Source: Streptomyces sp. NBC_00878
GTDB lineage: Bacteria; Actinomycetota; Actinomycetes; Streptomycetales; Streptomycetaceae
Direction: 5' to 3'
DNA: 64,000 nt
NCBI RefSeq assembly: GCF_026341515.1
Contig: NZ_JAPEOK010000001.1
Coordinates: 6,820,001 to 6,884,000, forward strand
Part shown: positions 7,168 through 16,082 of the stretch, in pieces
Position numbering within the stretch: the first letter of the stretch is position 1
Layout: each line of letters starts with the position of its first letter
Translations under genes and position numbers: made by a program
The notes under the pieces: model-generated
Databases searched by the model: none
What the model saw: the letters and a program-made list of their open reading frames with translations, nothing else
Told to the model about the DNA's origin: nothing

Positions 7168-8721
7168 TCAGGAGCTGTACCGCTCGCGCCGCTCCCGCTG
7201 AGCGTGAACGGACGCCATCAGAATGCCGTTGAAGTAGTCGATGCGGTCGGCGCGAGTCTTCTCCCAGCGGCCCAGACCGAAGCAGTCCTCCAAGAGGAGG
7301 TACAGCAGAGTCTTCGCCACCGGAGCGTCGTTGGCACCGCCCCTCTGTCCGTCATTGAAGTCCTCCCGAAAAGCCTTGTTGAGGACGAGGACGTTGTTCT
7401 CGCGATCCAGATCAAAGAATCGGTTGTCTGCTAGCGCTCCCCAAACGAAGTCGATCGGCTCCTCGCCTGGTTTCTCGGGAAGCTCCTCCTTGATGATCCG
7501 CTTGATTCTGGGGTCCAGGCCCTTACCTGGGGATGTCACAGCCTTGCGCACAATCTCGGTGCGCTTTGAACCATCCCTGTACGCCGACTCCGCGTCGCTG
7601 AGGAACGAATGGAAAGTATTTCCGCCTGTATCCACCGCCTTCTCGATGCCGAGGGTGAATGCCGGGGTGACGGTGACGGTCTCCTTCTTCACGTCGAGGC
7701 TCATGACGCCGTTCGGCTCGGAGGGGAGGTCGACTGCGATGCGAGCCAGCACGAGGTGGCTCTCGGGGTTCCGAAGGCCGTTCCAGCCGCCGGCCTGGAC
7801 GAGGCGGTCGTTCCGGTAGAAGTAGAAACCCTGCCGGTCAGACAGCGCGCCAATCTGGCGGAAGCCTGCCTGCTTGGATTTGGCCGGCCAGACGTGCACG
7901 GCTAGTTGTACTTCTCCAGCACCTTCCACGGGCGCAGTGAACTCCCGCGGGTACCCAGCCTTGCCGGGCACTTTGTAGCCGAAGGGGTCCAGTGCTTCGA
8001 CCGCGATGTGATCCACTTCCTCGCCTATGCCCTCCTCGCCGGAACTCACATCCCATACCGCGATGTCGACTTTCAACCCCTGCTGAAGGAAACGGTGCAG
8101 GTAGAGGCCGAGGTGGGTCTCCAAGCGAGAGATAGCCTTCGACAGGTACTGGTCGCTCTGGCCGCGTCCGACAGTCTCGAAGGCGCGTACACGGTCCCAG
8201 CGCACGACCGTGCCGTGCCACTCGATGATTCCGTCGTAGCGGTCAATGAGGTCTTGTGCGTAGTGAGGGTCGACGGTGTCACAGCGGAATCCGTCCTCTA
8301 TGCCCTCAGCTGTGAGACAACGGCCTGCCGCGCGACTGCGTTTCGTACGGCTGACCATCGTCAGCGACGAAGCGTGGGACAAGGATGCGGCCTTCAGGCC
8401 CGTGCCGTACATGCCGAGAGAGTCATCGCCGTACTCTCTTCGGTGCCCCACTGTCATCGCGGCGTCCAAGTTGGCATCGTCCATACCGCGGCCGTTGTCG
8501 ATGATCAAGAGGGTGGCAATGCGATTGGTATCGCGCAGGAAATGCACGACGACCTCATCAGCGCCTGCATCGATCGAGTTGTCAATTAGGTCGGCCACGG
8601 CGACCTCGAACCCGTAACCCTGATTCGTCAGGGCTTTGCCGTAACCAGCATCTGGAGGCAGGTAGGCGCTGCCGGTGGTGGGGACGTCGTACTGCCAGGC
8701 GCTACCGGGCTCGTAAGGCAT
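7168..8721 (-). CDS. GHKL ATPase, MORC/MutL-like, of the restriction-modification system
   Basis: About 517 residues from ATG 8721, which has GAGGA five to six bases upstream. Longer GTG/ATG starts at 8739 and 8733 lack a site. GHKL motifs: N-box ADLIDNSIDA (about 43-52), G1 box DNGRGM (75-80) and G2 box GMYGTGLKAAS (103-113). The position often held by catalytic Glu in MutL-type N-boxes is Asp here. A transducer-like S5 region follows, with a conserved Lys stretch (LDVKKETV). Prokaryotic MORC-type ATPases of this kind dimerise on ATP binding and are found with Z1 ATPases, Dcm and Vsr. It is the first gene of the four-gene minus-strand operon, 42 nt upstream of the Z1 gene. Its promoter should lie in 8722-8860. 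Confidence 0.88.
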   Translation of the reverse strand: MPYEPGSAWQYDVPTTGSAYLPPDAGYGKALTNQGYGFEVAVADLIDNSIDAGADEVVVHFLRDTNRIATLLIIDNGRGMDDANLDAAMTVGHRREYGDDSLGMYGTGLKAASLSHASSLTMVSRTKRSRAAGRCLTAEGIEDGFRCDTVDPHYAQDLIDRYDGIIEWHGTVVRWDRVRAFETVGRGQSDQYLSKAISRLETHLGLYLHRFLQQGLKVDIAVWDVSSGEEGIGEEVDHIAVEALDPFGYKVPGKAGYPREFTAPVEGAGEVQLAVHVWPAKSKQAGFRQIGALSDRQGFYFYRNDRLVQAGGWNGLRNPESHLVLARIAVDLPSEPNGVMSLDVKKETVTVTPAFTLGIEKAVDTGGNTFHSFLSDAESAYRDGSKRTEIVRKAVTSPGKGLDPRIKRIIKEELPEKPGEEPIDFVWGALADNRFFDLDRENNVLVLNKAFREDFNDGQRGGANDAPVAKTLLYLLLEDCFGLGRWEKTRADRIDYFNGILMASVHAQRERRERYSS

Positions 8722-8739
8722 CGCGATCCTCATACACAC

Positions 8740-9348
8740 AGGTCAGGGCCTGCATGGGGAAGCGGCCCGTCAGCTCAGTCGATAAGTGTGACCGTACTGC
8801 AAAGGTCGGACATAGGTGCAGTTGATCCCAAAAGAGGAGAGGAAAGTCCCCTATCTCCGGTGTGCAGGTCCGGGCGAGCGCCCTGGAGTGCTTCATGGCA
8901 CTCCGGACGAGTGCGGCGTTCATACGCTTGCTGAGCGACCGAGTGAGGGCACTACTTGTCCAACACCGGAGGGACGTTAAGGCGGTTCTGCGGCACGGGG
9001 TCAGCTTGTCGCCTGCTGGCAGAGCACGCCAGGTTTGTGGAGAGAGTTCGGTTGGTGTGCACCTCGACGACCGCGCGTCGGTCGGACGGGTCGTAGCGGA
9101 GGACTACTGGCGTGCTGTGGAAGAGGCCTGGTAGTCGGCGTGGCGTTCGCGGGGGCAGTCGCGGGTGGCGAAAACGCCCATGGACGATCAGCCCGCGAAG
9201 AGGAGCGCGATGGTGAGCCAGAGCTGGTCCACGTCGGGCTCCTCCGGGCAGGCAGCCAGGTCAGCTCGTCGATTGAGTCTGCTGCCCCGTGGGCGGTCGA
9301 CCGATCCGTTCAACTGGTTCTTGCGGACGGTCTGTTCGAGCGAGCCGT
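8740..9348. other. Intergenic stretch at the right edge of the defence island, no convincing gene
   Basis: About 600 nt between the GHKL gene and the SEC-C gene. A plus-strand reading frame at 8862-9134 and short minus-strand frames around 9188-9370 exist but show no recognisable family, no good ribosome-binding site and mixed codon bias. The stretch probably contains the promoter of the minus-strand defence operon (next to 8722) and possibly decayed sequence from the island boundary. No integrase, transposase or direct-repeat attachment site could be recognised. Confidence 0.5.
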
Positions 9349-10374
9349 TCAGGCAGTGTCCCCGTGGCACCCCTCATACACCCGCCCCGACCCACACCAA
9401 CACGACGCCCCCCGCTCCGGCGGCCAAGCCTCCGCCCGACCCCGCGCCGCCAGCGTCGTCGCATACTGCGGCAGCAACAACGCATCCCCAGGCGAAGCCC
9501 CCTCGGACGCCGCGAACGCCTCATAAGAAGGAACCGTGCCCGTCACGATCCCCAAGTTCGGGGTGCCCGAGGCCGCCAGCTCCCTCAGCGATTCCTCTAT
9601 CGTCGCGAGGTGCTCCTCGTGGGACGGGTACTCCTCGGCCAAAGTCGGGTACGCCGACAGCAGTTCCGTCAGTTCCGAAGCCGGCCAGTGCAGTATCGCC
9701 ACCGGGAACGGGCGGGACAGCGCCTCCCGGTACTTGCCCAGTTCCGCTCGGAGGCGGGAGATCTCCGCCTCCAGCTCCGCCGGGTTGTCCGAGCCCAGGG
9801 ACCAGACTCGTTTCGGGTCGTGGAGTTCGTCCAGGGAGACCGGGGACGAGTGGAGCGTGTCCGCCAGGGCGTCCCAGTTGTCGTGGGGCAGGCCCAGCAT
9901 GCGGCGTACGCGGTGGCGGCCGAAGAGGATCGGGTGGGTCGCGTACGGGGGTTCCTGGACGTCCGTCAGGAGGTGGGCCGCCGCCTCCGTGAACGTCTGC
10001 TGTGCGGCCTCCAGCTCGTCATGGGACTCCAGGGCCTCGGCCACGATCACCCAGGGCGCCGGGTCGCGCGGGGACGCCGCGCGGACGCCCTCGATGATCG
10101 CGGTTGCCTCCGCCTCGTGGCCGTACTCCCAGAGGTTGGCCGCCTTCAGGGCCCGTACCAGAAACGGGTTCTCCAGGGCGGTCGGGCCGGAGAGGAGGCG
10201 GTCGTAGAGGGACGTGGCTCGGGGGCGGTCGTCGGCCAGTTCGAGATGGGCCGCGGCCTGCGACAGCAGGTGCTCGGCGTCCTCGGGGTAGAGGCCAGCG
10301 GTCCGCTCCAGGCGTGCTGCTTCGGCGTGGTGGTCGACGTATTCGGCGGGCGTGTCGGGGCGCATGGGGGACAC
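9349..10374 (-). CDS. SEC-C motif protein with TPR-like helices
   Basis: 341 residues. The C-terminus carries the SEC-C zinc-binding signature CWCGSGRVYEGCHG, the same Cys/His pattern found at the end of SecA and in many otherwise unrelated proteins. The N-terminal ~180 residues are Ala/Leu-rich helical pairs (AEHLLSQAAAHLELADD, AEATAIIEGVRAASP, EAAQQTFTEAAAHL) that look like tetratricopeptide repeats. GTG at 10374 is the longest start; an ATG at 10365 would remove three residues, and neither has a strong ribosome-binding site. The protein is cytoplasmic, with no signal or membrane segment. The function is unknown; the zinc finger may serve protein-protein contacts. It is divergent from the downstream class E sortase and unrelated in codon use to the defence island, so it is taken as the first core-genome gene. 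Confidence 0.82.
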   Translation of the reverse strand: MSPMRPDTPAEYVDHHAEAARLERTAGLYPEDAEHLLSQAAAHLELADDRPRATSLYDRLLSGPTALENPFLVRALKAANLWEYGHEAEATAIIEGVRAASPRDPAPWVIVAEALESHDELEAAQQTFTEAAAHLLTDVQEPPYATHPILFGRHRVRRMLGLPHDNWDALADTLHSSPVSLDELHDPKRVWSLGSDNPAELEAEISRLRAELGKYREALSRPFPVAILHWPASELTELLSAYPTLAEEYPSHEEHLATIEESLRELAASGTPNLGIVTGTVPSYEAFAASEGASPGDALLLPQYATTLAARGRAEAWPPERGASCWCGSGRVYEGCHGDTA

Positions 10375-10568
10375 CGTACTGCCGACCGCCCGGCGGAGGA
10401 GAGGTATGGGCAGGCCAGGGGTGAGATCTGCCCGAGGGGCCCGCGTCGTACGCGGTGTGGGGGGAGCAGCGCCTTCATGGGGATGGTGAGTTCGGGGCTC
10501 AGCCTCTAGCCTGCGGCAGCCACCGCAGGCAGACGGTCCTGACGGTCTTGAGGGGAGGGGGTGGACCC

Positions 10569-11387
10569 GTGCGCGTTCCCGTCGTTCATCAGCAGCGTCG
10601 GCGGCGGCGTGCTCGTTACCTCCGCTTTCTCTGGAACGGTGCCGAGGTCCTCGTAACCCTCGGTGTTGTTCTCCTGCTGCTCGTCGTTCATCAGTTGTGG
10701 TGGACCAATCGGCAGGCCCGGGAGGGCGCCGAGCGGAAGGTCCAGGCCCTGGAGAGGGAGTGGGAGACGGATACGGGTAGGGATACGGAGTGGGGTGCCA
10801 TCGGTGGGGATGAGGGTGGGGGCACCGTCCGCGGCGGAGCCGCCCCCGGACCCGAGCCCTCCTCCGGCGGTAGTTCCCCGCGTGCGTCCGGCTCGTACTC
10901 CGACTCCGGCTCCCTCGCCAACCCCCGCCCCCGCTGGACCCAGGCCTACGCCATCCTCTCCATACCCCGGCTCGACCTCCGCGTTCCCGTCGCCGAAGGG
11001 GTCGGCAAGGTGGGCGTGCTCAACAAGGGGTACGTCGGGCACTATCCGGGCACCGCTCAGCCCGGGCGGGCCGGGAACTTCGCCCTCGCCGGGCATCGGA
11101 ACACCCACGGTGAGCCCTTTCGGTACATCAACCGGCTTCGGCGGGGGGACCGGGTCGAGGTCGAGACCCGGGCCGCCGTTTACACGTACGTCGTCGACAG
11201 GACGCTGCCGCAGACCTCGGCGGGAGATGGGGGAACGATCCGCGAAGTCCCTCGCAGCACGGTTCGGCCCGCGTACGGGTACACCGAACCCGGTTACTAC
11301 CTCACCCTCACCACCTGTACTCCGGAGTACACCTCCAAGTACCGCCTCGTGGTCTGGGGGAAGCTCAGTTCCATGCGGCCCCGCTAG
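10569..11387 (+). CDS. Class E sortase
   Basis: A 272-residue membrane-anchored transpeptidase that joins LAXTG-type surface proteins to the cell wall. The GTG at 10569 follows a strong GGGAGGGGG site; a longer upstream frame is rejected because its extra residues are low-complexity. A basic N-terminus (QQRRRRRARY) and one transmembrane helix (VLVTLGVVLLLLVVHQLWW) are followed by a variable linker rich in Gly/Ser/Asp, then the sortase barrel. Catalytic His is in ALAGHRNTHG, Cys in YYLTLTTCTP and Arg in KYRLVVWG. The linker DNA near 10828 contains the GCGGCGGAGCCGC core of a Streptomyces repeat, which may have lengthened it. A TAGCCT at 10507-10512 could be the -10 element. A possible substrate is the LARTG-ending protein at 25186-26115. 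Confidence 0.9.
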   Translation: MRVPVVHQQRRRRRARYLRFLWNGAEVLVTLGVVLLLLVVHQLWWTNRQAREGAERKVQALEREWETDTGRDTEWGAIGGDEGGGTVRGGAAPGPEPSSGGSSPRASGSYSDSGSLANPRPRWTQAYAILSIPRLDLRVPVAEGVGKVGVLNKGYVGHYPGTAQPGRAGNFALAGHRNTHGEPFRYINRLRRGDRVEVETRAAVYTYVVDRTLPQTSAGDGGTIREVPRSTVRPAYGYTEPGYYLTLTTCTPEYTSKYRLVVWGKLSSMRPR

Positions 11388-11415
11388 GGCCACTCGTTCG
11401 CAGGCGGTCAGGCGG

Positions 11416-13791
11416 TCAGGTCTTCTTGGGCTTGTCGTAGGGGCCCAGGAAGCGTGGTGCGCCGTTCTCCACGCGGTGGAGGAAGAGGCTGTTGACCCAG
11501 AGGAACAGCTTGGTCACCGGATCGAACTTGATGGTCTTGGCGAGCCCCTTGTAGGTGGTCTGGCGGAGCCTGCGCACCATGGCGCCCCGCTCGGGCTCGA
11601 CGTTGCCCAGTTCGCGCAGGCCCTGAGCGATGAAGAGCAGCGCGTCGTACGCCTCCACCGCGAAGCGTTCGACGGTGCGTACCCCGAAGCGCTTCTTGTA
11701 CGCCTTCACAAAGCGTGCCGCGGCGGGCAGCTCGGCCGGGTCGACGTACGTCGTGGTGATCACCCAGCCCTCGGCCGCCGGGCCCGCCTCCGTGAGGAAC
11801 GCGGGCTGCAGGACCGGTTCCGGCGCCATCCGTGTGCCGCGGAATCCCGCCTGTTGCAATGCGCGGGCGCAGAGTGCGGCCCGGTGCGGCGAGGAGCCTG
11901 CGTACACCACGGCCTCCGCGTCGGCGGCGAGGACGGCGGCGGCGACCGTGTCGAAGTCCTCGCTGTCCGCGGGGACGACATGGGTCGTGGTCGTGCCGTT
12001 GGCCGGCGGGTACGCGGTCAGGTCCTTGACGATCTGCCAACTGGTGAGGCCGGCTGCCTTGTCGTCTATGAGGGCGGTCCTGCGGCTCTCCTCGGTGTGG
12101 GTGAGGTAGTAGATGAAGGGCGTCGACAGAGCGTTCTCGTCGGGCCGGAGCTGAAGGTACGCGCGGGTGGTGGCCTCGATCGTGGACTTGGCGTTTAGAT
12201 CGGCGCCGGCGGAGACGGTCACGATGGGCAGGAGGGCCTTCTCGTAGCGGGAGACGGCGGCCTCGGCCGTGGCGCTGCCGGTCGGGCCGATGACGGCGTA
12301 CACGTCGTCGTCCGCTACGAACTTTCCGGCCACCTCCGCCGCCCGCTTCGCCTCTCCCGCGTCGTCGAGCACCTTCAGGGCCAGGTCGAACGTGCGGCCG
12401 TCACGGGAGCGGGAGTTGAAGTCCGCCACGGCCAGCCGTGCGCCCCGCTCCTGGGCCAGGCCGATCGCCTTGTCCGGTCCCGACAGGTCCGCGTGCAGAC
12501 CGATGACGTACCGGGGGAGGGGTTCGGAGCGCGTCGCGCCGTCGCTGTCGCTGTCGGACCTGGGTCTGGTGGCTGCCCACGCCGCCAGGCCGCCGCCGGT
12601 CAGGACCACCGCGGCCGCCGAGCCCAGTGTCAGCAGGCGGCGCCGGGAGACGGAGGGCCCCTCCAGCGGCTGCACGAGCGTGGTCGGGCCGGGGTCGGGG
12701 CCGGGGTAGGGGGCGGGGTCGGGCAGGGCCAGGACGGCGGACGAGCGTTCCGCGATCAGCCGGGGCAGGGAGGGCGGCAGCCAGTCGTCCGTCCGTTCGC
12801 CCGCCTGATTGTCTGCCGGTTCGCCCGTCCGTTCACCCGCCCGTTCGCCCGCCTGATTGCCCGGCTGGATGCCCGGCTGGATGCCCGGACCCGGCTGTTC
12901 GCCCTCCCGTTCCCCCGCACCTCCATCCGCACCTCCATCCGTATCTCCGCCCGTACCTCCGCCCTCCCGGGTACTCCCGCGGGCGCTCCCGTCCGTCAGT
13001 GCGTCCCGCACCGCCTCTGCCGTGGGTCTGGCCGCCGGGTCCTTGGCGAGGCAGTCGGTCAGCAGCGGGACCAGGGTCCACGGCACGGCGTCCAAGTCCG
13101 GTTCCTCGTGGACCGTACGGAAGATGATGGCGGCCGGAGTGCCCGTACCGAACGGGCGGCGGCCGGTCGCCGCGTACGCCAGGACGCAGCCCAGTGAGAA
13201 GACGTCGCTCGGCGGGCCGATGTCACGGCCCTGCCCCCGTGCCTGCTCGGGCGAGAGATAGCCGGGCGAGCCGATCACCACGTCGCTCGCGGTCAGCGCG
13301 GTGGCACCGGTGGAACGCGCGATGCCGAAGTCGATCAGCCGGGGGCCGTCGAGGGCGAGCAGGATGTTGCCCGGCTTGACATCCCGGTGCACCAGGCCCG
13401 CGGCATGCACCTCGGTGAGCGCTTCGGCCAGCCGGGCGCCCAGCGCGCGGACCGTCCGCTCCGGCAGCGGGCCGTGCAGCGTGACGGCCTCGGCCAGCGA
13501 CGGGCCCGGGACGAAGGCGGTCGCCAGCCAGGGTTCGCGGGCCGTCGGTTCCGCCGCAGTGACCGGTACCAGCCACCGTCCGGTGAGGCCGCTCGCCGCC
13601 TCCGCCTCGCGCCGGAAGCGGGCCCGGAAGTCGTGGTCGGCCGCGTACTCGGCGCGGATCACCTTCAGCGCGACCAGCGCCCCGCCCGTCGAGCGGGCGA
13701 GGTAGACCACGCCCATGCCGCCCGCGCCGAGCCGTCCTAGCAGCCGGTAGCCGCCGACGAAGGGCGGGTCGCTCGGCTTGAGCGCGCGCAC
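11416..13791 (-). CDS. Transmembrane Ser/Thr protein kinase with extracytoplasmic type-I periplasmic-binding-protein sensor domain
   Basis: About 791 residues from GTG 13791. The kinase domain (about 11-275) has the glycine loop LGAGGMGVVY (21-30), the ATP-binding Lys at about 43 in VALKVI, HRDVKPGN (134-141), DFGIARS (153-159) and a GSPGYLSPEQ activation segment, so it appears active. A Gly/Glu/Thr-rich linker contains short tandem repeats (GIQPGIQPGNQAGERAGERTGEPA type). One transmembrane helix follows (LLTLGSAAAVVLTGGGLAAW). The C-terminal ~370 residues resemble branched-chain-amino-acid/receptor-family binding proteins (YVIGLHADLSGP at the start, AVIGPTGSATAEAA). The sensor lobe should be outside the membrane. 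It is 95 nt downstream of a paralogous kinase, same strand. An upstream extension of the frame is out-of-frame antisense-like sequence of the neighbour and is not used. Confidence 0.88.
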   Translation of the reverse strand: MRALKPSDPPFVGGYRLLGRLGAGGMGVVYLARSTGGALVALKVIRAEYAADHDFRARFRREAEAASGLTGRWLVPVTAAEPTAREPWLATAFVPGPSLAEAVTLHGPLPERTVRALGARLAEALTEVHAAGLVHRDVKPGNILLALDGPRLIDFGIARSTGATALTASDVVIGSPGYLSPEQARGQGRDIGPPSDVFSLGCVLAYAATGRRPFGTGTPAAIIFRTVHEEPDLDAVPWTLVPLLTDCLAKDPAARPTAEAVRDALTDGSARGSTREGGGTGGDTDGGADGGAGEREGEQPGPGIQPGIQPGNQAGERAGERTGEPADNQAGERTDDWLPPSLPRLIAERSSAVLALPDPAPYPGPDPGPTTLVQPLEGPSVSRRRLLTLGSAAAVVLTGGGLAAWAATRPRSDSDSDGATRSEPLPRYVIGLHADLSGPDKAIGLAQERGARLAVADFNSRSRDGRTFDLALKVLDDAGEAKRAAEVAGKFVADDDVYAVIGPTGSATAEAAVSRYEKALLPIVTVSAGADLNAKSTIEATTRAYLQLRPDENALSTPFIYYLTHTEESRRTALIDDKAAGLTSWQIVKDLTAYPPANGTTTTHVVPADSEDFDTVAAAVLAADAEAVVYAGSSPHRAALCARALQQAGFRGTRMAPEPVLQPAFLTEAGPAAEGWVITTTYVDPAELPAAARFVKAYKKRFGVRTVERFAVEAYDALLFIAQGLRELGNVEPERGAMVRRLRQTTYKGLAKTIKFDPVTKLFLWVNSLFLHRVENGAPRFLGPYDKPKKT

Positions 13792-13886
13792 CGCCGCGTG
13801 CCCTGCCGCGGGTTCATTCTCGTGCTCTTCCGCGTGCCCTCCCGCGTGCTCTTCCGCGCTCCCCTCCGAGTGGGCTCCGCCCACCG

Positions 13887-16082
13887 CTACACCTTGGAGG
13901 GGGCTTCGCCGACGAAGCGGAACCGGCCGTCCTCGACCTGGTACAGGGATACGCCCCAACCGGCGAACGTGCCGTCCTCCGGCCTGAAGGAGAACTCCTT
14001 GGTGATGCCCTTGTAGCGGCTCTTGCGCAGCAGGCCCACCAACTCCTTGCGCCCCGGCGGCCGTCCGCCCTTCGTGGCCTTCGCGGCCTTCACCAGCTCC
14101 TGGAGGACGAGGTTGACGGCGTCGTACGCCTCGGCCGCGTAGTAACCGGGCGCGGCACCGAAGCGCTTGCGGAAGGCGGCGGTGAAGGCCTCGGCCGCGG
14201 GCACGGCGGAGGGGTCGATGAAGGAGGAGGTCAGCATCCATCCTTCGGCCGCGTCCCCGGCCTGCTCCAGGAACGCCGGGTCGATCACGGCCTGCGAGGT
14301 GATCCGCGGCCCGTCGAAGCCGACCGTCACCAGTTCCTTGGCAACCCGGGCCGCACCCTGCGCATAGCCGGCGTAGACGAAGGAGCCGATCCCGGACCGC
14401 AGCATGTCGGCGATGACGGGTTCCAGGTCGTCCGTGTCCGCCGGGACCACCCGGGGGTAGGCCGGCCGGCCCAGTCGGCGGAGCATCATGTTGGTGATCG
14501 AGGCGGTCTCCTGGGCGTAGGTCCGCCCCGTGCGGTCCTGGAGCAGGCCGGCGCGCCGTGTCCCTTCCTGCTTCATCAGATACACGCCGAGCGGAAAGGC
14601 GAGGTAGGAGTCGCTGGGGCGGCAGTGCACGAAGGACCGGTACTGCTGCTGGGTCAGGAGCAGTCCTCCGGCCGAGACGCACAGCAGCGGCAGCAGGGCC
14701 TCGTCGTAGGTGCTGAGAACGGCGTTGGCCGTGTCGTCGCTGGTCGGGCCGAGCACGGCGAGCACGTCGGCGTCGTCGATCAGCCTCTTGGCCGCGCCCG
14801 GCGCCCGCCCCGCGCTGCCGCCGTCGTCCACGGGCTTCAGAGTGAGCTCGAAGGGCTTGTTCTTACGGGAGTTGAACTGTTCGATCGCCAGCCGCGCGCC
14901 CTGCTCCTGCGCCTTGCCCGCCGTCCGCTGGGGCCCGCTCAGATCCGCCTGTAGGCCGATGGCCCAGCGGCGGGCCCGCGGCGCCGAAGCGCCCGGAGGA
15001 TCATCGTCGCGCAGGACGGCCCAGGCCGCGGCCCCGCCCCCGGCCATGAGCAGCGCCGCGCCGGAGGCCAGGAGCAGCCGCCGTCGGCCCGGCGACGCCG
15101 GCTCCGCGTCGTCCGGCGCTTCGGCCGACGCGTCGGCGTCGGCGACGGTGGGCTCGATGTCGGGCAGCGCCAGCATCTCGGCCGAACGGTCGGCGATGAC
15201 CCGTACGACGTCCTCGGGCAACCAGTCGATCTGTTCGCCCTCGGGCACCGTGTCCTCGATCAGCAGCACCGTGCCGAACTGCTCGGCCGTCGGACGGTCC
15301 GCCGGGTCCTTCGCCAGGCACAGGCGCAGCAGGGTCAGCAGCTCGACGCCCTCCGTGTCCTCCCCGGCTTCGATGCCGGCCAGGTCGGGTTCGTCGTGGA
15401 CCGTACGGTAGAGCAGGGCGTCGACCGTGCCGGTGCCGAACGGCGGACGGCCGCTCGCCGCGTACGCCAGCAGGCAGCCCAGCGAGAAGATGTCGCTCGC
15501 CGGGCCCACCTCCGCGCCACGCGCCTCGGCCTGCTCGGGGGAGAGGAAACCGGGCGTGCCGACGACCATGTCGGCGGAGGTGATCGCGGTCTCGTCGGTC
15601 GCGCGGGCGATCCCGAAGTCGATCAGGCGCGGACCGTCCACGGCGAGCAGGACGTTGGCGGGCTTGACGTCGCGGTGGACAAGACCGGCGGCGTGCACCT
15701 CGCGCAGCGCCGCGGCGAGCATCCGGCCCAGGACCCGCACGCTGCGGGTGGGCAGCGGGCCGTGGCGGGCGACCGCCTCCTCCAGCGAGGGGCCGGGTAC
15801 GAAGGCGGTGGCCAGCCAGGGCTCGTCCGCGTCCGGGTCGGCGCCGGTGACCGGCACCGCCCAGGGGCTGGTCACCCGGCGGGCCGTCTCGACCTCACGG
15901 CGGAACCGGGCGCGGAAGTCCGGCTCGTGCGCGTACTCGGCCTGGATAACCTTGACGGCGGCCAGTGCCCCGGCCTCCGTACGGCCGAGGTAGACCACGC
16001 CCATCCCGCCCGCGCCGAGGCGGGCCAGCAGCCGGTGCCCGCCGATCGAGGCGGGGTCGGTGGGGAGCAGACGCTCGCTCAT
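13887..16082 (-). CDS. Transmembrane Ser/Thr protein kinase with extracytoplasmic binding-protein domain, paralogue
   Basis: 731 residues from ATG 16082, which overlaps the stop of the upstream lipoprotein gene as ATGA. The kinase domain carries LGAGGMGVVYLGR (22-34), Lys 44 in AAVKVI, HRDVKPAN (136-143), DFGIAR (155-160) and GTPGFLSPEQ. A 100-residue linker and a transmembrane helix (LLLASGAALLMAGGGAAAW) lead to a type-I binding-protein domain (AIGLQADLSGPQR, DVLAVLGPTSDDTANA, YVYAGYAQGAARVAKEL-like region). It has the same architecture as the kinase at 11416-13791; the two are a tandem duplication that has diverged mostly in linker and ligand-binding region. Coupling to the lipoprotein gene suggests the three proteins work together at the envelope, perhaps sensing amino acids or other small ligands. 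Confidence 0.9.
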   Translation of the reverse strand: MSERLLPTDPASIGGHRLLARLGAGGMGVVYLGRTEAGALAAVKVIQAEYAHEPDFRARFRREVETARRVTSPWAVPVTGADPDADEPWLATAFVPGPSLEEAVARHGPLPTRSVRVLGRMLAAALREVHAAGLVHRDVKPANVLLAVDGPRLIDFGIARATDETAITSADMVVGTPGFLSPEQAEARGAEVGPASDIFSLGCLLAYAASGRPPFGTGTVDALLYRTVHDEPDLAGIEAGEDTEGVELLTLLRLCLAKDPADRPTAEQFGTVLLIEDTVPEGEQIDWLPEDVVRVIADRSAEMLALPDIEPTVADADASAEAPDDAEPASPGRRRLLLASGAALLMAGGGAAAWAVLRDDDPPGASAPRARRWAIGLQADLSGPQRTAGKAQEQGARLAIEQFNSRKNKPFELTLKPVDDGGSAGRAPGAAKRLIDDADVLAVLGPTSDDTANAVLSTYDEALLPLLCVSAGGLLLTQQQYRSFVHCRPSDSYLAFPLGVYLMKQEGTRRAGLLQDRTGRTYAQETASITNMMLRRLGRPAYPRVVPADTDDLEPVIADMLRSGIGSFVYAGYAQGAARVAKELVTVGFDGPRITSQAVIDPAFLEQAGDAAEGWMLTSSFIDPSAVPAAEAFTAAFRKRFGAAPGYYAAEAYDAVNLVLQELVKAAKATKGGRPPGRKELVGLLRKSRYKGITKEFSFRPEDGTFAGWGVSLYQVEDGRFRFVGEAPSKV

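Noticed and set aside
8862..9134. Possible 90-codon plus-strand gene beside the defence operon
   Set aside because: No recognised family, no good ribosome-binding site and mixed codon use.
13792..14682. N-terminal extension of the kinase gene at 11416-13791
   Set aside because: The extra residues are an out-of-frame reading of the upstream kinase gene (13887-16082); a start at 13791 precedes the kinase fold.
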